Source of the DNA: HGM04593 sp045661205
GTDB lineage: Bacteria; Bacteroidota; Bacteroidia; Bacteroidales; Bacteroidaceae
Assembly (NCBI GenBank): GCA_045661205.1
Contig: JAZRFE010000050.1
Location: forward strand, 1-33,375
Length of the DNA: 33,375 bases
Reading direction: 5' to 3'
Numbering within the stretch: position 1 is the first letter of the stretch; each line of letters begins with the position of its first letter. Below are positions 1-8,774 of the stretch, one piece after another. The position numbers were made by a program, and so were the translations under genes. The notes below the pieces were generated by a model, which was not told the DNA's origin, did not search any database, and saw only the letters and a list, made by a program, of their open reading frames with translations.

Positions 1-423
1 ACGCACAAATTTATATCCTGAGATATTGTAAGGGCTGCTGAACTTACCCGCATTGTAAACGTCGTAGCTGTGAACATCACACTCTTCGGAGAGGTTGTTC
101 CAGTTAACGCTGCAATACACATAGTTCTGAGTAAGGAGGTGGGGCACACGACGCTCGTCAATCATTATATATATTTTGGAGTAGTCCGAACGGTCGAGAT
201 TGAGAAAATCGGTCTCGATATTCTCTTCGAAAGCCTCGCCATGCAACAACTGACCAAAGACTCCACCGTTGGTCTGGTTGTTGATATCCTCAATATTAGT
301 ACCATTGAAAAGAGGACTAGATGTAGCAATGTGCTGCGAAGTATTCACTTTAATTTTAATTTCCTGTGCCGAAAGCGAAGAGCTTCCCAAGAGCGCAGCA
401 AAAAGAAGAAGTAATAGTTTCAT
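1..423 (-). CDS. Secreted GH51-like alpha-L-arabinofuranosidase, N-terminal part (runs off left edge)
   Basis: An open frame starts at the ATG at 423-421 and stays open for 141 codons to the window edge, so only the N-terminus is visible. The first 20 residues are a clear Sec signal peptide (basic start, a run of Leu, cleavage after LSAQ). The mature start contains 'FNGTNIEDINNQTNGG' followed by 'LLHGEAFEEN'. This resembles the N-terminal motif of GH51-type arabinofuranosidases (usually FEDINxAxDGGLYAEL followed by NRxFE), where it forms the start of the barrel near the active site. The catalytic glutamates would lie outside the window, so the family call is inference from this motif. The gene begins 15 bases after mrp ends on the same strand and probably shares the ilvE-trmB-mrp transcript. 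The enzyme would act in the periplasm or at the cell surface on arabinose-containing glycans. Confidence 0.62.
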   Translation of the reverse strand, partial: MKLLLLLFAALLGSSSLSAQEIKIKVNTSQHIATSSPLFNGTNIEDINNQTNGGVFGQLLHGEAFEENIETDFLNLDRSDYSKIYIMIDERRVPHLLTQNYVYCSVNWNNLSEECDVHSYDVYNAGKFSSPYNISGYKFVR

Positions 424-438
424 TATTATTTATATTTA

Positions 439-1542
439 TTAGTGAGTATCAACTATTTTGGTAGGTGCCTGTTCGTCGTTGCGACGCTCTGTATTATAGG
501 CGAGCGAAGCTGCGAGACGCATGAAAGCCTGTCCATCGGGAGTCTCGGGGTGCAAAGCGATAGGCTCGCCATTGTCACTACATTCACATATTGTCTGCAC
601 CAAAGGAATCTGCCCAAGCACAGGAACACCATACTGCTCGGCAACCTTTACACCGCCCTCGCGACCGAAAATGTAATAACGGTTCTCGGGAAGTTCGGCG
701 GGTGTGAACCATGCCATATTCTCAATGAGGCCGAGGATGGGCACATTCACCTTGTCATTCATGAACATATTCATTCCCTTTACAGCCGCAGCCAACGACA
801 CTGCCTGAGGAGTGGTGACAACCACCGCTCCCGTGAGTGCAAGACTTTGAACAATAGTAAGATGAATATCACTTGTTCCGGGCGGCAAGTCGATAAGGAA
901 GTAGTCGAGGTCGCCCCAATCGGCATCGGCAATAAGCTGTTTGAGGGCATTGCTTGCCATTCCTCCGCGCCACAGCACAGCCTGCTCGGGATCGACAAAG
1001 AAACCTATCGACAACAGCTTGACACCATATTTCTCAATGGGCACGATGAGGTCGCGACCATCCTTGTGCTCGCTGTAAGGGCGGGCATCCTCTACCTTGA
1101 ACATCTTGGGTATTGAAGGGCCGAAGATATCTGCATCGAGCAAACCAACCTTGTAGCCTAATCGAGCAAGAGCGATAGCAAGGTTAGACGACACGGTGGA
1201 TTTTCCCACGCCTCCTTTACCCGACGATATTGCAATAACATTCTTTACTTGAGGAAGAAATTTACCAACCTCGGGGCGCGCCTGCTGACGGCTGACAACA
1301 CTGATATTACCAACAATCTCGACTTCGGGACCCACATATGTGAGGATGGCTGTCTCGGCCGACTTCACAACCGAACGGATGAATGGGTCGGTGGGCTTCT
1401 CGAATATCAAAGAGAAGGTTACCTTGTTGCCGTCGATGCGTATGTTGTCATCGACCATCTCTGCCTCTACAAGGTTTTTACCGTTGCCTGGGTAACGCAC
1501 TTTTGTCAGCGCGTCGAGAATCAATTTGGGGTATAGTGCCAT
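439..1542 (-). CDS. mrp: Mrp/NBP35-type iron-sulfur cluster carrier ATPase
   Basis: The 367-residue protein starts with a MIP18/DUF59-like domain (about residues 1-85) followed by a MinD/Mrp P-loop NTPase. The deviant Walker A 'SGKGGVGKST' is at residues 107-116, and 'LLDADIFGPSIPKMF' and 'DYFLIDLPPGTSD' are the other nucleotide-site signatures. The family (ApbC/Mrp) carries Fe-S clusters to apo-proteins in the cytoplasm. The CxxC cluster-binding pair of E. coli ApbC, normally after 'ENMS', is replaced here by 'ENMAWFTPAELPENRYYIFG'. I recall this form from Bacteroidota Mrp proteins, so it is probably lineage-typical rather than a defect. The start lies 2 bases after the trmB stop codon, indicating translational coupling in the ilvE-trmB-mrp operon. 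Confidence 0.93.
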   Translation of the reverse strand: MALYPKLILDALTKVRYPGNGKNLVEAEMVDDNIRIDGNKVTFSLIFEKPTDPFIRSVVKSAETAILTYVGPEVEIVGNISVVSRQQARPEVGKFLPQVKNVIAISSGKGGVGKSTVSSNLAIALARLGYKVGLLDADIFGPSIPKMFKVEDARPYSEHKDGRDLIVPIEKYGVKLLSIGFFVDPEQAVLWRGGMASNALKQLIADADWGDLDYFLIDLPPGTSDIHLTIVQSLALTGAVVVTTPQAVSLAAAVKGMNMFMNDKVNVPILGLIENMAWFTPAELPENRYYIFGREGGVKVAEQYGVPVLGQIPLVQTICECSDNGEPIALHPETPDGQAFMRLAASLAYNTERRNDEQAPTKIVDTH

Positions 1543-1544
1543 TT

Positions 1545-2303
1545 CTATTTACTTGTTTGTAATCCGCTGCGTTTGCTGCGATTGTAGCTGCGATAGCTGT
1601 CAAGCTCAATCTCTACGTCGGGCTCGACAAGCGCGCCCTCGGCAGGCAGACGGAATGAGATATATTTAATGGTTATGCCACGCGACAGCCACTGCTGCTC
1701 GTAGTATGTTTTTATCGTAAGTATCTCGTCTATCGACTCTTGTGCATAAATATCCTCGATACACGAAAGTACAGGCAAGTTGTTTACCTCGGTAACGTAA
1801 CGTGTATATGTGAACATAAAATTGCTGTCACACTTAAGGTGTACTATTCCGTCGGTAGCAAGAATATTGCGGTAACGTTCGAGGAAGAGCGACGAAGTGA
1901 GACGCTTGGTGTATTTTTTCATCTGCGGGTCGGGGAAAGTGAGCCATATTTCGCTCACCTCACCGGGTGCAAAAAAGTGGTCGATAATCTCGATGTTCGT
2001 ACGCAAGAAGCCCACATTTGTAAGCCCTTCGCGCAGAGCCTCGGTAGCACCTGTCCACATGCGCGCACCTTTAATATCCACTCCGATGAAGTTCTTGTCG
2101 GGGTAGCGACGTGCAAGTCCCACAGTATATTCACCCCTGCCACAACCAAGCTCTATGACAATGGGGTTGTCGTTCTTGAAGAAATCTTTGCCCCAATTTC
2201 CACGCATGGGAAACGGTGTTGCATCGGCAATGGAGAAGTGATGCTCCACCACATTGGGGTATTCACGCATATCGGCGAATTTCTGTAATTTTCCTTTGCC
2301 CAT
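1545..2303 (-). CDS. trmB: tRNA (guanine-N7-)-methyltransferase
   Basis: This 252-residue protein makes m7G (normally at position 46 of the tRNA variable loop) using S-adenosylmethionine. The SAM-binding motif 'VIELGCGRGEYT' is at residues 49-60, followed by 'NFIGVDIKGARMW'. The family signature is 'WLTFPDPQMKKYTKRL', corresponding to the usual FPDPWPKKRHxKRR. The length is normal for the family with a Bacteroidota-type N-terminal extension of about 45 residues. It lies 13 bases downstream of ilvE and 2 bases upstream of mrp, in one minus-strand operon. The product acts in the cytoplasm on tRNA and has no obvious functional tie to its neighbours. Confidence 0.95.
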   Translation of the reverse strand: MGKGKLQKFADMREYPNVVEHHFSIADATPFPMRGNWGKDFFKNDNPIVIELGCGRGEYTVGLARRYPDKNFIGVDIKGARMWTGATEALREGLTNVGFLRTNIEIIDHFFAPGEVSEIWLTFPDPQMKKYTKRLTSSLFLERYRNILATDGIVHLKCDSNFMFTYTRYVTEVNNLPVLSCIEDIYAQESIDEILTIKTYYEQQWLSRGITIKYISFRLPAEGALVEPDVEIELDSYRSYNRSKRSGLQTSK

Positions 2304-2316
2304 AAATTAGCACTGT

Positions 2317-3339
2317 TTAAATATCAAGCACTGTCACCCAGCCATGAGTGTCGGGCTCGTCGCCATACTGAATGGCACGGAGTTTGTTGTACAGTGTTGT
2401 ACAAACAGGGCCGGGCTTGCCATCTTTTGCAAACACGTACGAAGTGCTTTTCTCAAGGTCGTCTATGCGCTCAATGGGCGAGATTACGGCTGCTGTTCCG
2501 CATGCTCCTGCCTCTTCAAATGTAGCAAGCTCCTCTTCGGGGATTGCACGCTGCTCCACAGTCATTCCCAGGTCGGTAGCAAGCTGCATCAAACTGCGGT
2601 TGGTGATTGAGGGCAGAATAGAAGTAGATTTGGGAGTAACGTAGGTGTTATTCTTGATTCCGAAGAAGTTGGCCGCGCCACACTCGTCGATATATTTTTT
2701 CTCTTTTGCATCGAGGTAGAACTCGCAAGAGTAGCCCTTCTCGTGAGCCAACTGGTTGGCTTTGAGGCTGGCAGCATAGTTACCACCCACTTTGTAACGA
2801 CCTGTGCCGAGAGGAGCCGAACGGTCGAACTCGCGGATGATTACATAGGGATTGGTAGAGAAACCGCCCTTGAAGTAGGGGCCTACGGGTGTAACGAATA
2901 TCACAAAGAGATACTCGTCGGTGGGGTGCACACCTACCTGTGCGCCAACGCCAATGAGCAGAGGACGTATGTAAAGAGAAGCACCACTCTCATAGGGAGG
3001 GATAAAATCTTTGTTAAGTTCTACTACCTTTGTTACCATTTCGCGGAAAAGTTCTGTGCTCACCTGTGGCATCAAGATACCGTCGCAAGTGCTTTGCAAA
3101 CGCTCGGCATTTGCCTCGAGACGGAAGATGCGCACCTTGCCATCCTTACCGCGGAAAGCCTTGAGACCCTCAAAAGCCTCCTGACCATAGTGCAAACATG
3201 TAGCAGCCATGTGGATGTTCAACGACTCCTCGCTGCTAACTTCAATTTCTCCCCAACTGCCGTTACGGTAACGACAACGTACATTGTAATCGGTCTTCAT
3301 ATAACCGAATCCAAGATTCGACCAATCGATATTTTTCAT
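2317..3339 (-). CDS. ilvE: Branched-chain amino acid aminotransferase
   Basis: The 340-residue class IV PLP-dependent aminotransferase interconverts Leu/Ile/Val and their 2-oxo acids with glutamate/2-oxoglutarate. Visible motifs are 'YGQEAFEGLKAFR' near residues 51-63, the Schiff-base lysine K183 in 'GTGRYKVGGNYA', and 'DECGAANFFGIKN' followed by 'SILPSITNRSL', as in the BCAT (type II IlvE) family. Length is normal (340-360). It is the first gene of the ilvE-trmB-mrp operon. A -7 box at 3416-3423 on the minus strand leaves a leader of roughly 70 bases. The start at 3339 is the only Met upstream of the conserved N-terminus. Confidence 0.95.
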   Translation of the reverse strand: MKNIDWSNLGFGYMKTDYNVRCRYRNGSWGEIEVSSEESLNIHMAATCLHYGQEAFEGLKAFRGKDGKVRIFRLEANAERLQSTCDGILMPQVSTELFREMVTKVVELNKDFIPPYESGASLYIRPLLIGVGAQVGVHPTDEYLFVIFVTPVGPYFKGGFSTNPYVIIREFDRSAPLGTGRYKVGGNYAASLKANQLAHEKGYSCEFYLDAKEKKYIDECGAANFFGIKNNTYVTPKSTSILPSITNRSLMQLATDLGMTVEQRAIPEEELATFEEAGACGTAAVISPIERIDDLEKSTSYVFAKDGKPGPVCTTLYNKLRAIQYGDEPDTHGWVTVLDI

Positions 3340-3415
3340 ATTCTTGTTTAATTTTTAGTCTGAAACAATTATAAACACTGATTGACGCATGCAGACTGCT
3401 GCACACGTCTGGTTG

Positions 3416-3423
3416 CAAAGTTA
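3416..3423 (-). promoter_or_regulatory. -7 box of the ilvE operon promoter
   Basis: Read on the minus strand the bases are TAACTTTG, an exact match to the Bacteroidota -7 consensus TAnnTTTG, about 77 bases upstream of the ilvE start. No TTTG is seen at the expected -33 position, which is common. The leader between box and gene holds a 5-bp inverted repeat (CAGAC/GTCTG at 3392-3396 and 3407-3411), too weak to call an attenuator. Confidence 0.55.
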
Positions 3424-3484
3424 CATATAATTAATAATAAGAGGTTGAAAAAAACGAAAAAAAATCGCTCAAGACACACCTCTT

Positions 3485-3685
3485 TTAATTATCCATAGAG
3501 CCGAGCAGCGACTTCACCTCTTCATCGACCTCGTAAAGGCGCGCACGACAGAATTTTATAAGTTCGTCGGCCTCGCGCAGCAGCTTATAGAGAGCGTCGA
3601 TATTTTCACCGCCATCCTGCACCTGCTGTAAAATTTCTTCGAGCCTCGCAACGGCTGTCGAGTATGTATATTCTTTTTCCTGCAT
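3485..3685 (-). CDS. xseB: Exodeoxyribonuclease VII small subunit
   Basis: This 66-residue protein is the small helical subunit of exonuclease VII, which with XseA degrades single-stranded DNA. The family pattern 'YSTAVARLEEILQQVQDG' followed by 'LREADELIKFCRARL' fits XseB, and the length is normal for this phylum. In many bacteria xseB directly follows xseA. Here its partner xseA is at 14323-15507 on the same strand, about 10.6 kb away, and the gap holds a glycan-degradation island. Its immediate upstream neighbour is now the AraC regulator (14 bases away), so it is probably transcribed together with that gene. A T-rich stretch after the stop (about 3444-3470 on the minus strand) could end transcription weakly, though no strong hairpin is visible. 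Confidence 0.88.
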   Translation of the reverse strand: MQEKEYTYSTAVARLEEILQQVQDGGENIDALYKLLREADELIKFCRARLYEVDEEVKSLLGSMDN

Positions 3686-3699
3686 AATATATATTTGTT

Positions 3700-4515
3700 C
3701 TATTTATGTATTATTTGTTCTCGATAGGCTTTAGGCGAAAGCCCGGCGTGCTGTTTGAAATATTTTCTAAAGGTAAACTGCTCAGGGAAATTTAATTCAG
3801 CAGCAATTTGTTTAATATTCAAGTCATTATCCTCGAGCATAAATTTCGTGTACGTAATTGTTATAGTACTAATCCACGTTGAAGGGCTCTGGCCGGTAAC
3901 TTTTTTCACTATTTTTGAAAAATGATTGGTGGAAAGATTTGCCAACCTTGCATAGTAAGCAACAGAACGATGCGTGCGATACGAACTATGCAAAGTCAAA
4001 ATAAAACGATACACCAACAAATCTTGGTTATTCGATTTATTTTGTATTTTCGGAATCTCACGCATACGGGCATTCATAACCTCCAACGAGACCTCTTGAG
4101 ACAACAATTTTATCTGAAATTCAAGTAATGTACGTTTCAATTTACTATCGGCAAGTGCAAGAGCATCCATCAACTGCACAAGATGTTGATGCTGCCGAAT
4201 AACATATATTTCCTCTATTGGAGAAATAGGCCATATTGGTTCACGATACACCAATAAAGGAATTGGCGTATTAGATATTACATTAAATATATCGTAGAAT
4301 ACCTTTAACTCATCAACAAACGATAGGTATGTAAAATCTTCCGAAAAAACAACATCTCTTATTAACACAAGAGGAGTTATCACCAATACCTCTCCTTTTG
4401 AAAGAAAGTATTGTTTTCCATTTATAGAAAGTTCGGCCTGCCCTCCGGTACATAAGATAAAGCCACCTTTATTCCATAAATCTATTATTGTATTTCTATC
4501 ATTTTGCTCAATCAT
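3700..4515 (-). CDS. AraC-family transcriptional regulator of the glycan island
   Basis: The 271-residue protein has an N-terminal cupin-like sensor part ('KGGFILCTGGQAELSINGK', then 'LSKGEVLVITP') and a C-terminal AraC/XylS double helix-turn-helix. The DNA-binding part shows 'YARLANLSTNHFSKIVKKVTG' split across the first HTH and 'IKQIAAELNFPEQFTFRKYF', then 'GLSPKAYRE', in the second, at about residues 170-265. No signal peptide or membrane segment is visible, so it is cytoplasmic. It is divergent from the GH76-GH97 operon across 179 bases, the usual place for a local activator. The effector is unknown; a mannan- or galactose-derived sugar is a guess. The nearest -7-like box (CAAATATA at 4521-4528, TATATTTG on the minus strand) lies only 5 bases from the ATG, so its promoter is uncertain. 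Confidence 0.9.
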   Translation of the reverse strand: MIEQNDRNTIIDLWNKGGFILCTGGQAELSINGKQYFLSKGEVLVITPLVLIRDVVFSEDFTYLSFVDELKVFYDIFNVISNTPIPLLVYREPIWPISPIEEIYVIRQHQHLVQLMDALALADSKLKRTLLEFQIKLLSQEVSLEVMNARMREIPKIQNKSNNQDLLVYRFILTLHSSYRTHRSVAYYARLANLSTNHFSKIVKKVTGQSPSTWISTITITYTKFMLEDNDLNIKQIAAELNFPEQFTFRKYFKQHAGLSPKAYREQIIHK

Positions 4516-4582
4516 AGCGACAAATATAGCAATAATTCATCAAAGAATAATTGATATTGCTCAATTTATCACAAAAAACGAC

Positions 4583-4615
4583 CTTGACTACTATAATGCG
4601 GTCACACTATTTTTG
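4583..4615 (+). promoter_or_regulatory. Promoter of the GH76/GH97-AKR-GH76-GH2 operon
   Basis: The -7 box TATTTTTG (4608-4615) matches TAnnTTTG exactly. A -33 element CTTG (4583-4586, one base off TTTG) lies 21 bases before it, the expected Bacteroidota spacing. Transcription would start near 4620, leaving a leader of about 75 bases. The promoter lies downstream of the earliest in-frame ATG at 4551, which is strong evidence that the protein starts at 4695. Confidence 0.65.
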
Positions 4616-4694
4616 CAAAATAAAGATTATTGAGACCAAATTAAAAATGCGCTTTTCTATTTCAACAAGGCATAAAAATCTAAATATCATTAAT

Positions 4695-7600
4695 ATGAGA
4701 CAATCACTTTTAAAATCACTAACCATTTGCCTATTTTTTGCCACATGCATATCAACACACGCTCAACAGCCTGCCAAGACAAACGAGCTTTTGGGATATG
4801 CCCACGAGTTAATGAGCAGTACTATGAAGAGACTCTTTGACCAAAATGGCAATAAAAGTAACACCAATGATTCACAACGTTTTCAGTGGTCTGACAAATA
4901 TATCCGTGGTGAATCCAAAGGAACAGGCAACACCACAATTTGGCCACAGGGTTTCGGTCTTGCAACACTGTCACAAATGGCATTGGCAACACGTGGCACA
5001 GAACATTACAACACATACGCCACTGCTGCTAAAAATCTGGCAAACAAATTCCCTGACTACATCACCACCATAAACGGCATACGCGGTTATTCTGTATATG
5101 GAGGAACACAACACCGTTTTCTCGACGACAACGCTTGGGCTGCGCTCGGGCTACTTGATGCCTACGAATTAGAACACACTCCTAGTTATTTGGCAGCGGC
5201 AAAGATGGTAGCGAATTATATGGTCGAGGCCGGTCGACTTTTAGAGAACAACCCACCCGGAGGCGGTGGCATGTATTGGCAAGACTCGCCTGCCGACGAC
5301 ACTAACACATATAAGACCAAAAACACCGCCAACAACGGCCCTGCCGTCGTAATATTCTGCCGTCTCTTTCAATTAACACAAGACAGCACATACCTCGACT
5401 ATGCTCGCATGACCTACCAGTGGCTTTACAACACACTGCTCGACAAATCATCGTGGCTTATGTGGGACGCTCTCAATGTAGTAACCGGTGAAATAAACAA
5501 ATATCAAGCGCCATACACCACCGGCACCATGTTACACGCAGCATCATTGCTATACTCCATCACAGGCAAAAAAAATTACAAACTACAGGCCGACAACATC
5601 GCCCAGGCAGCCTACCGTAGATGGTTCGAGTCCTATGTTTCCGAATCACTCGGTCAGAACATCAAACTTGTAAAAACTGAAGGCAACACCCACTCCGACG
5701 ACATTGTAGTTCTCATGCGCGCCTATGAGGCTTATAGCCATATAAGCACCGACAAACGTTATCTTACAGCATTCGCACAAGCTCTGCGCCATATATGGCA
5801 CACACGTCGCGATGCCGAAACAGGTCTTATGAACTACGATTGGAAAGGAAACGCCACACAAAACGAATGGAGTTCACTAGGACAGACCGGTTACGTAGAG
5901 ATGTACGCACGCATGGCACAACTCGAAGCAGCCAACATGGTTCCCGATGGAGAGACAATGAAATCGACAATTATTGAAGCCGAAAACACCAACAAGAGCG
6001 AAGGGGTCACCACCGAAACAGACACGCGCTGTTCTAATGGCAATCGTGTAGGCTACGTTGGCAATGGTAACACACTAACCTTCACTTTCGATGCTAATGA
6101 AGAGGGTATATACGAATTTACAACATACTATATGACATTCGGCGAACGCGATATCGAAATTACAGTAAACGGAAACTCCTATTACACATTCGGATGTCGC
6201 AGCACCGACAGTTGGGATGGAGCCAACATAGGCAATATTTCCGTGGATGTAAAATTAAAAGCCGGAAGCAACACATTTGTAATTGGCAACTCCACAGACA
6301 ATGCCCCCAATCTCGATAAATTTGAGTTTCTATACATCTGTAAGTCTGAGACCGACGAACCCATCATCGCATCAGCCGAAGCAACATCACCCAACGGAGC
6401 ACTAAATGTTTTATTAGAGTGCGATGCATCCGGCAACGTCACATACAGCATCACAAAAGATAAAACCCCACTAATAACCCGTTCACGCTTAGGTTTTGAA
6501 GGGCGAAGTATCTTTGGCAAAGGATTGGGCAAATATAGTATAACCGAAATTCACGACCCATACGACCTGCTACATGGCAAAACAAGCCACTCCGACAACC
6601 ATTACATCCAACTACAGAGCGAGCTATTAGGAACAACAGAAAATGAGAATCTCACAGTAGAATTCCGCATCTATGACAATGGTGTAGCATTCCGTTACAT
6701 GATGCCGTCAGGCAATCTGAAGGAATTTTCGGGCGAATTAACGGAATTCAACTTCGCAGAGTTTAAGCAAGCATTAGCTTTGGAATATAGTTACGACTAT
6801 ACGTGGTACTACGATTTACGCTCGTGGAACGAAATGAATAACGCACGAGGCTACAACGAGCCCGTCCTTGTGCAACGAAACAGCGACGACACATACATTC
6901 TTCTTACAGAGGCGGCACATTACGGAGAGACCGCAGGCAACGCCATCATAAAAGGCGACAAGCAAGGTCAACTACGACTAATAGCAATGGATGCCAACGG
7001 ATTCAACCCAACAAACACCATAACCTACCCTTTCCAAACACCATGGCGCACCCTTATCATAGGCGACATAAAGAGCATTGTGGAGAGCACACTCATCACA
7101 GACTTGAACCCTGCAAGCCAAATGACAGATACCGATTGGATACGTTCCGGACGTGTCGCTTGGAACTGGGCAGGTGAAGACAGAAAAAACACTGGCGATA
7201 TAAACGTGGCTAAAAGCTACGTAAACATGGCAAAGCATCTCGAATGGGAATATGTACTTATTGACGACGGATGGGAAGGAAATTTCAGTTTGGAAGAGTT
7301 TGTGCCATATGCAACAGAAAATGGCGTAGATGTCATAGTGTGGTATCACAACAAAAGTTTCTCGTCGTCCTATTCGTCGTGCCTCAGCAAGATGCGTTCA
7401 TTGGCACGTTTAGGCGTAAAAGGCGTCAAAATTGATTTCTTTGATAGCGACGCTCAGGATGTTATAAAAAAATACGAGACTATTTTGCGTGCTGCAGCCG
7501 AAGCGCGCTTAATGGTAGTTTTTCATGGTTGCACACGTCCAACCGGTTGGGAACGCACCTATCCTCACCTTATGAGCATGGAGGCAGTACTCGGTGGAGA

Positions 7601-8735
7601 ATTTCTATTAGACCAGCCACACATGAACCAGGCCAATCATAGTGCCAACCTTGTTGTAGGAAGAAATGTATTGGGTTCAATGGACTTCACTCCAACCAAA
7701 CTAGCACAACGAACTGGAGCATTAAAAACCCATACAAACACTAATGAAAACCCATACACTACATGGGGTTATCAATTAGCGTTGTGGACACTTTTCGAAA
7801 GCGGTTTCCAGTGTCTAATTGATTGTCCCGAAAACATACTTTATAGCCCGATAGAAAGTGCATTAAGAACAATACCCAATACATGGGACGAGACACGTTG
7901 TTTGGAAGCAGAGCCTAATCAATACTCTACATTAGCACGCAGGAATGGCGAAGATTGGTACGTTGCCACCATCAGCAGCAAACAGAGGACTGCACGTATC
8001 AAGTTCGATTTCCTTGAACCGGGAAAAGAATATACTGCGTATATCTATCGTGACGGCACAGCCGGCAGTTTCGATATTTCATTCCAGAAAAGAAATGTCA
8101 CAAATACTAGTTCATTAAGCATTTCAGTAAAACCTAATGGTGGTGCTACAATCATCATTAGTACTCGAAAAGAGCTTCTCGAAATGAACAGCAAATCATA
8201 CGAAGCCGAAAGCACCTTAGGAGGTACAACAATGAGCAACGAACACTGCTCAAAACAAAAATACAAAACAAATATTAGTTTTAACACAACTACTTTCCGT
8301 AATATAGAAGCCGAATCAGATGGTCTATATGCCCTAACACTATATTATCTCATGCCCGAAGAACCACGTATAGCTCACATACAAGTAGGGGCGGATGGCG
8401 ACAAGCAGTATTGTGAATTCCACACTCGTGACGACTATGACAAGAGCAAAGGATTGTATGTGGCAATGAAGACCATTTATGTGCAACTAAAAAAGGGCAC
8501 AAACACCATAATCTATGGTAACGACGATGGTAAAGCCCCGGACATTGACAAAATAGTCGTGACACCCACACGCGACATACAAACCGGCATCAACAATACG
8601 ATTAATCCCCCCTCGTCGCAATCCTCTACCAACCATAAGCCCCGCTTGCGACTAATTGACAACCAAGTAATATGCGAAATAGAAATTGATGGTAAGATTA
8701 TACGTTACGACCTTATGGGACGCATAATAAAGTAG
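4695..8735 (+). CDS. Secreted multidomain glycosidase: GH76 - CBM - GH97 - CBM fusion
   Basis: The protein is 1346 residues. The start at 4695 is chosen because it opens directly into a signal peptide ('MRQSLLKSLTICLFF', cleavage after THAQ) and lies downstream of the likely promoter; a longer in-frame extension to 4551 does not. Domain order: GH76-like (about 25-415) with the Asp pair D144-D145 in 'FLDDNAW', the catalytic signature of endo-alpha-1,6-mannanases; a CBM6/35-like beta-sandwich (about 426-548); a GH97 domain (about 560-1155); a second CBM6/35-like module (about 1167-1294); and a tail ending 'YDLMGRIIK' that resembles a truncated type IX-style sorting tail. In GH97, D914 in 'GVKIDFFDSD' sits where retaining members (alpha-galactosidases such as BT1871) carry the nucleophile, and E963 in 'SMEAVLGGE' is the likely acid/base. 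It is probably exported and acts on decorated alpha-mannan. Family calls are from motifs; substrate is inference. Confidence 0.87.
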   Translation: MRQSLLKSLTICLFFATCISTHAQQPAKTNELLGYAHELMSSTMKRLFDQNGNKSNTNDSQRFQWSDKYIRGESKGTGNTTIWPQGFGLATLSQMALATRGTEHYNTYATAAKNLANKFPDYITTINGIRGYSVYGGTQHRFLDDNAWAALGLLDAYELEHTPSYLAAAKMVANYMVEAGRLLENNPPGGGGMYWQDSPADDTNTYKTKNTANNGPAVVIFCRLFQLTQDSTYLDYARMTYQWLYNTLLDKSSWLMWDALNVVTGEINKYQAPYTTGTMLHAASLLYSITGKKNYKLQADNIAQAAYRRWFESYVSESLGQNIKLVKTEGNTHSDDIVVLMRAYEAYSHISTDKRYLTAFAQALRHIWHTRRDAETGLMNYDWKGNATQNEWSSLGQTGYVEMYARMAQLEAANMVPDGETMKSTIIEAENTNKSEGVTTETDTRCSNGNRVGYVGNGNTLTFTFDANEEGIYEFTTYYMTFGERDIEITVNGNSYYTFGCRSTDSWDGANIGNISVDVKLKAGSNTFVIGNSTDNAPNLDKFEFLYICKSETDEPIIASAEATSPNGALNVLLECDASGNVTYSITKDKTPLITRSRLGFEGRSIFGKGLGKYSITEIHDPYDLLHGKTSHSDNHYIQLQSELLGTTENENLTVEFRIYDNGVAFRYMMPSGNLKEFSGELTEFNFAEFKQALALEYSYDYTWYYDLRSWNEMNNARGYNEPVLVQRNSDDTYILLTEAAHYGETAGNAIIKGDKQGQLRLIAMDANGFNPTNTITYPFQTPWRTLIIGDIKSIVESTLITDLNPASQMTDTDWIRSGRVAWNWAGEDRKNTGDINVAKSYVNMAKHLEWEYVLIDDGWEGNFSLEEFVPYATENGVDVIVWYHNKSFSSSYSSCLSKMRSLARLGVKGVKIDFFDSDAQDVIKKYETILRAAAEARLMVVFHGCTRPTGWERTYPHLMSMEAVLGGEFLLDQPHMNQANHSANLVVGRNVLGSMDFTPTKLAQRTGALKTHTNTNENPYTTWGYQLALWTLFESGFQCLIDCPENILYSPIESALRTIPNTWDETRCLEAEPNQYSTLARRNGEDWYVATISSKQRTARIKFDFLEPGKEYTAYIYRDGTAGSFDISFQKRNVTNTSSLSISVKPNGGATIIISTRKELLEMNSKSYEAESTLGGTTMSNEHCSKQKYKTNISFNTTTFRNIEAESDGLYALTLYYLMPEEPRIAHIQVGADGDKQYCEFHTRDDYDKSKGLYVAMKTIYVQLKKGTNTIIYGNDDGKAPDIDKIVVTPTRDIQTGINNTINPPSSQSSTNHKPRLRLIDNQVICEIEIDGKIIRYDLMGRIIK

Positions 8736-8774
8736 AATATTCATACAACCTAAAAACCATATAAAATTAAATAT

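Noticed and set aside
70..414. Plus-strand open frame opposite the left-edge gene
   Set aside because: The minus strand in the same region has a signal peptide and a glycosidase-like motif continuing to the edge, whereas the plus-strand translation shows no recognisable domain.
439..1542. Mrp as defective because the CxxC motif is missing
   Set aside because: The replaced segment resembles what I recall from Bacteroidota Mrp proteins, and the P-loop is intact, so loss of function is not supported.
3392..3411. CAGAC/GTCTG stem in the ilvE leader as an attenuator
   Set aside because: The stem is 5 bp with a 10-base loop and no following T-run or leader peptide rich in Leu/Ile/Val was seen.
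4539..4555. ATCAA-7-TTGAT inverted repeat as an AraC binding site
   Set aside because: Arms are only 5 bp in A/T-rich sequence, and AraC proteins usually bind direct repeats. It is not distinguishable from chance.
4551..4694. N-terminal extension of the GH76-GH97 protein from the ATG at 4551
   Set aside because: It lies upstream of the likely promoter (-7 box at 4608-4615) and would place a 48-residue basic stretch before a good signal peptide starting at 4695.
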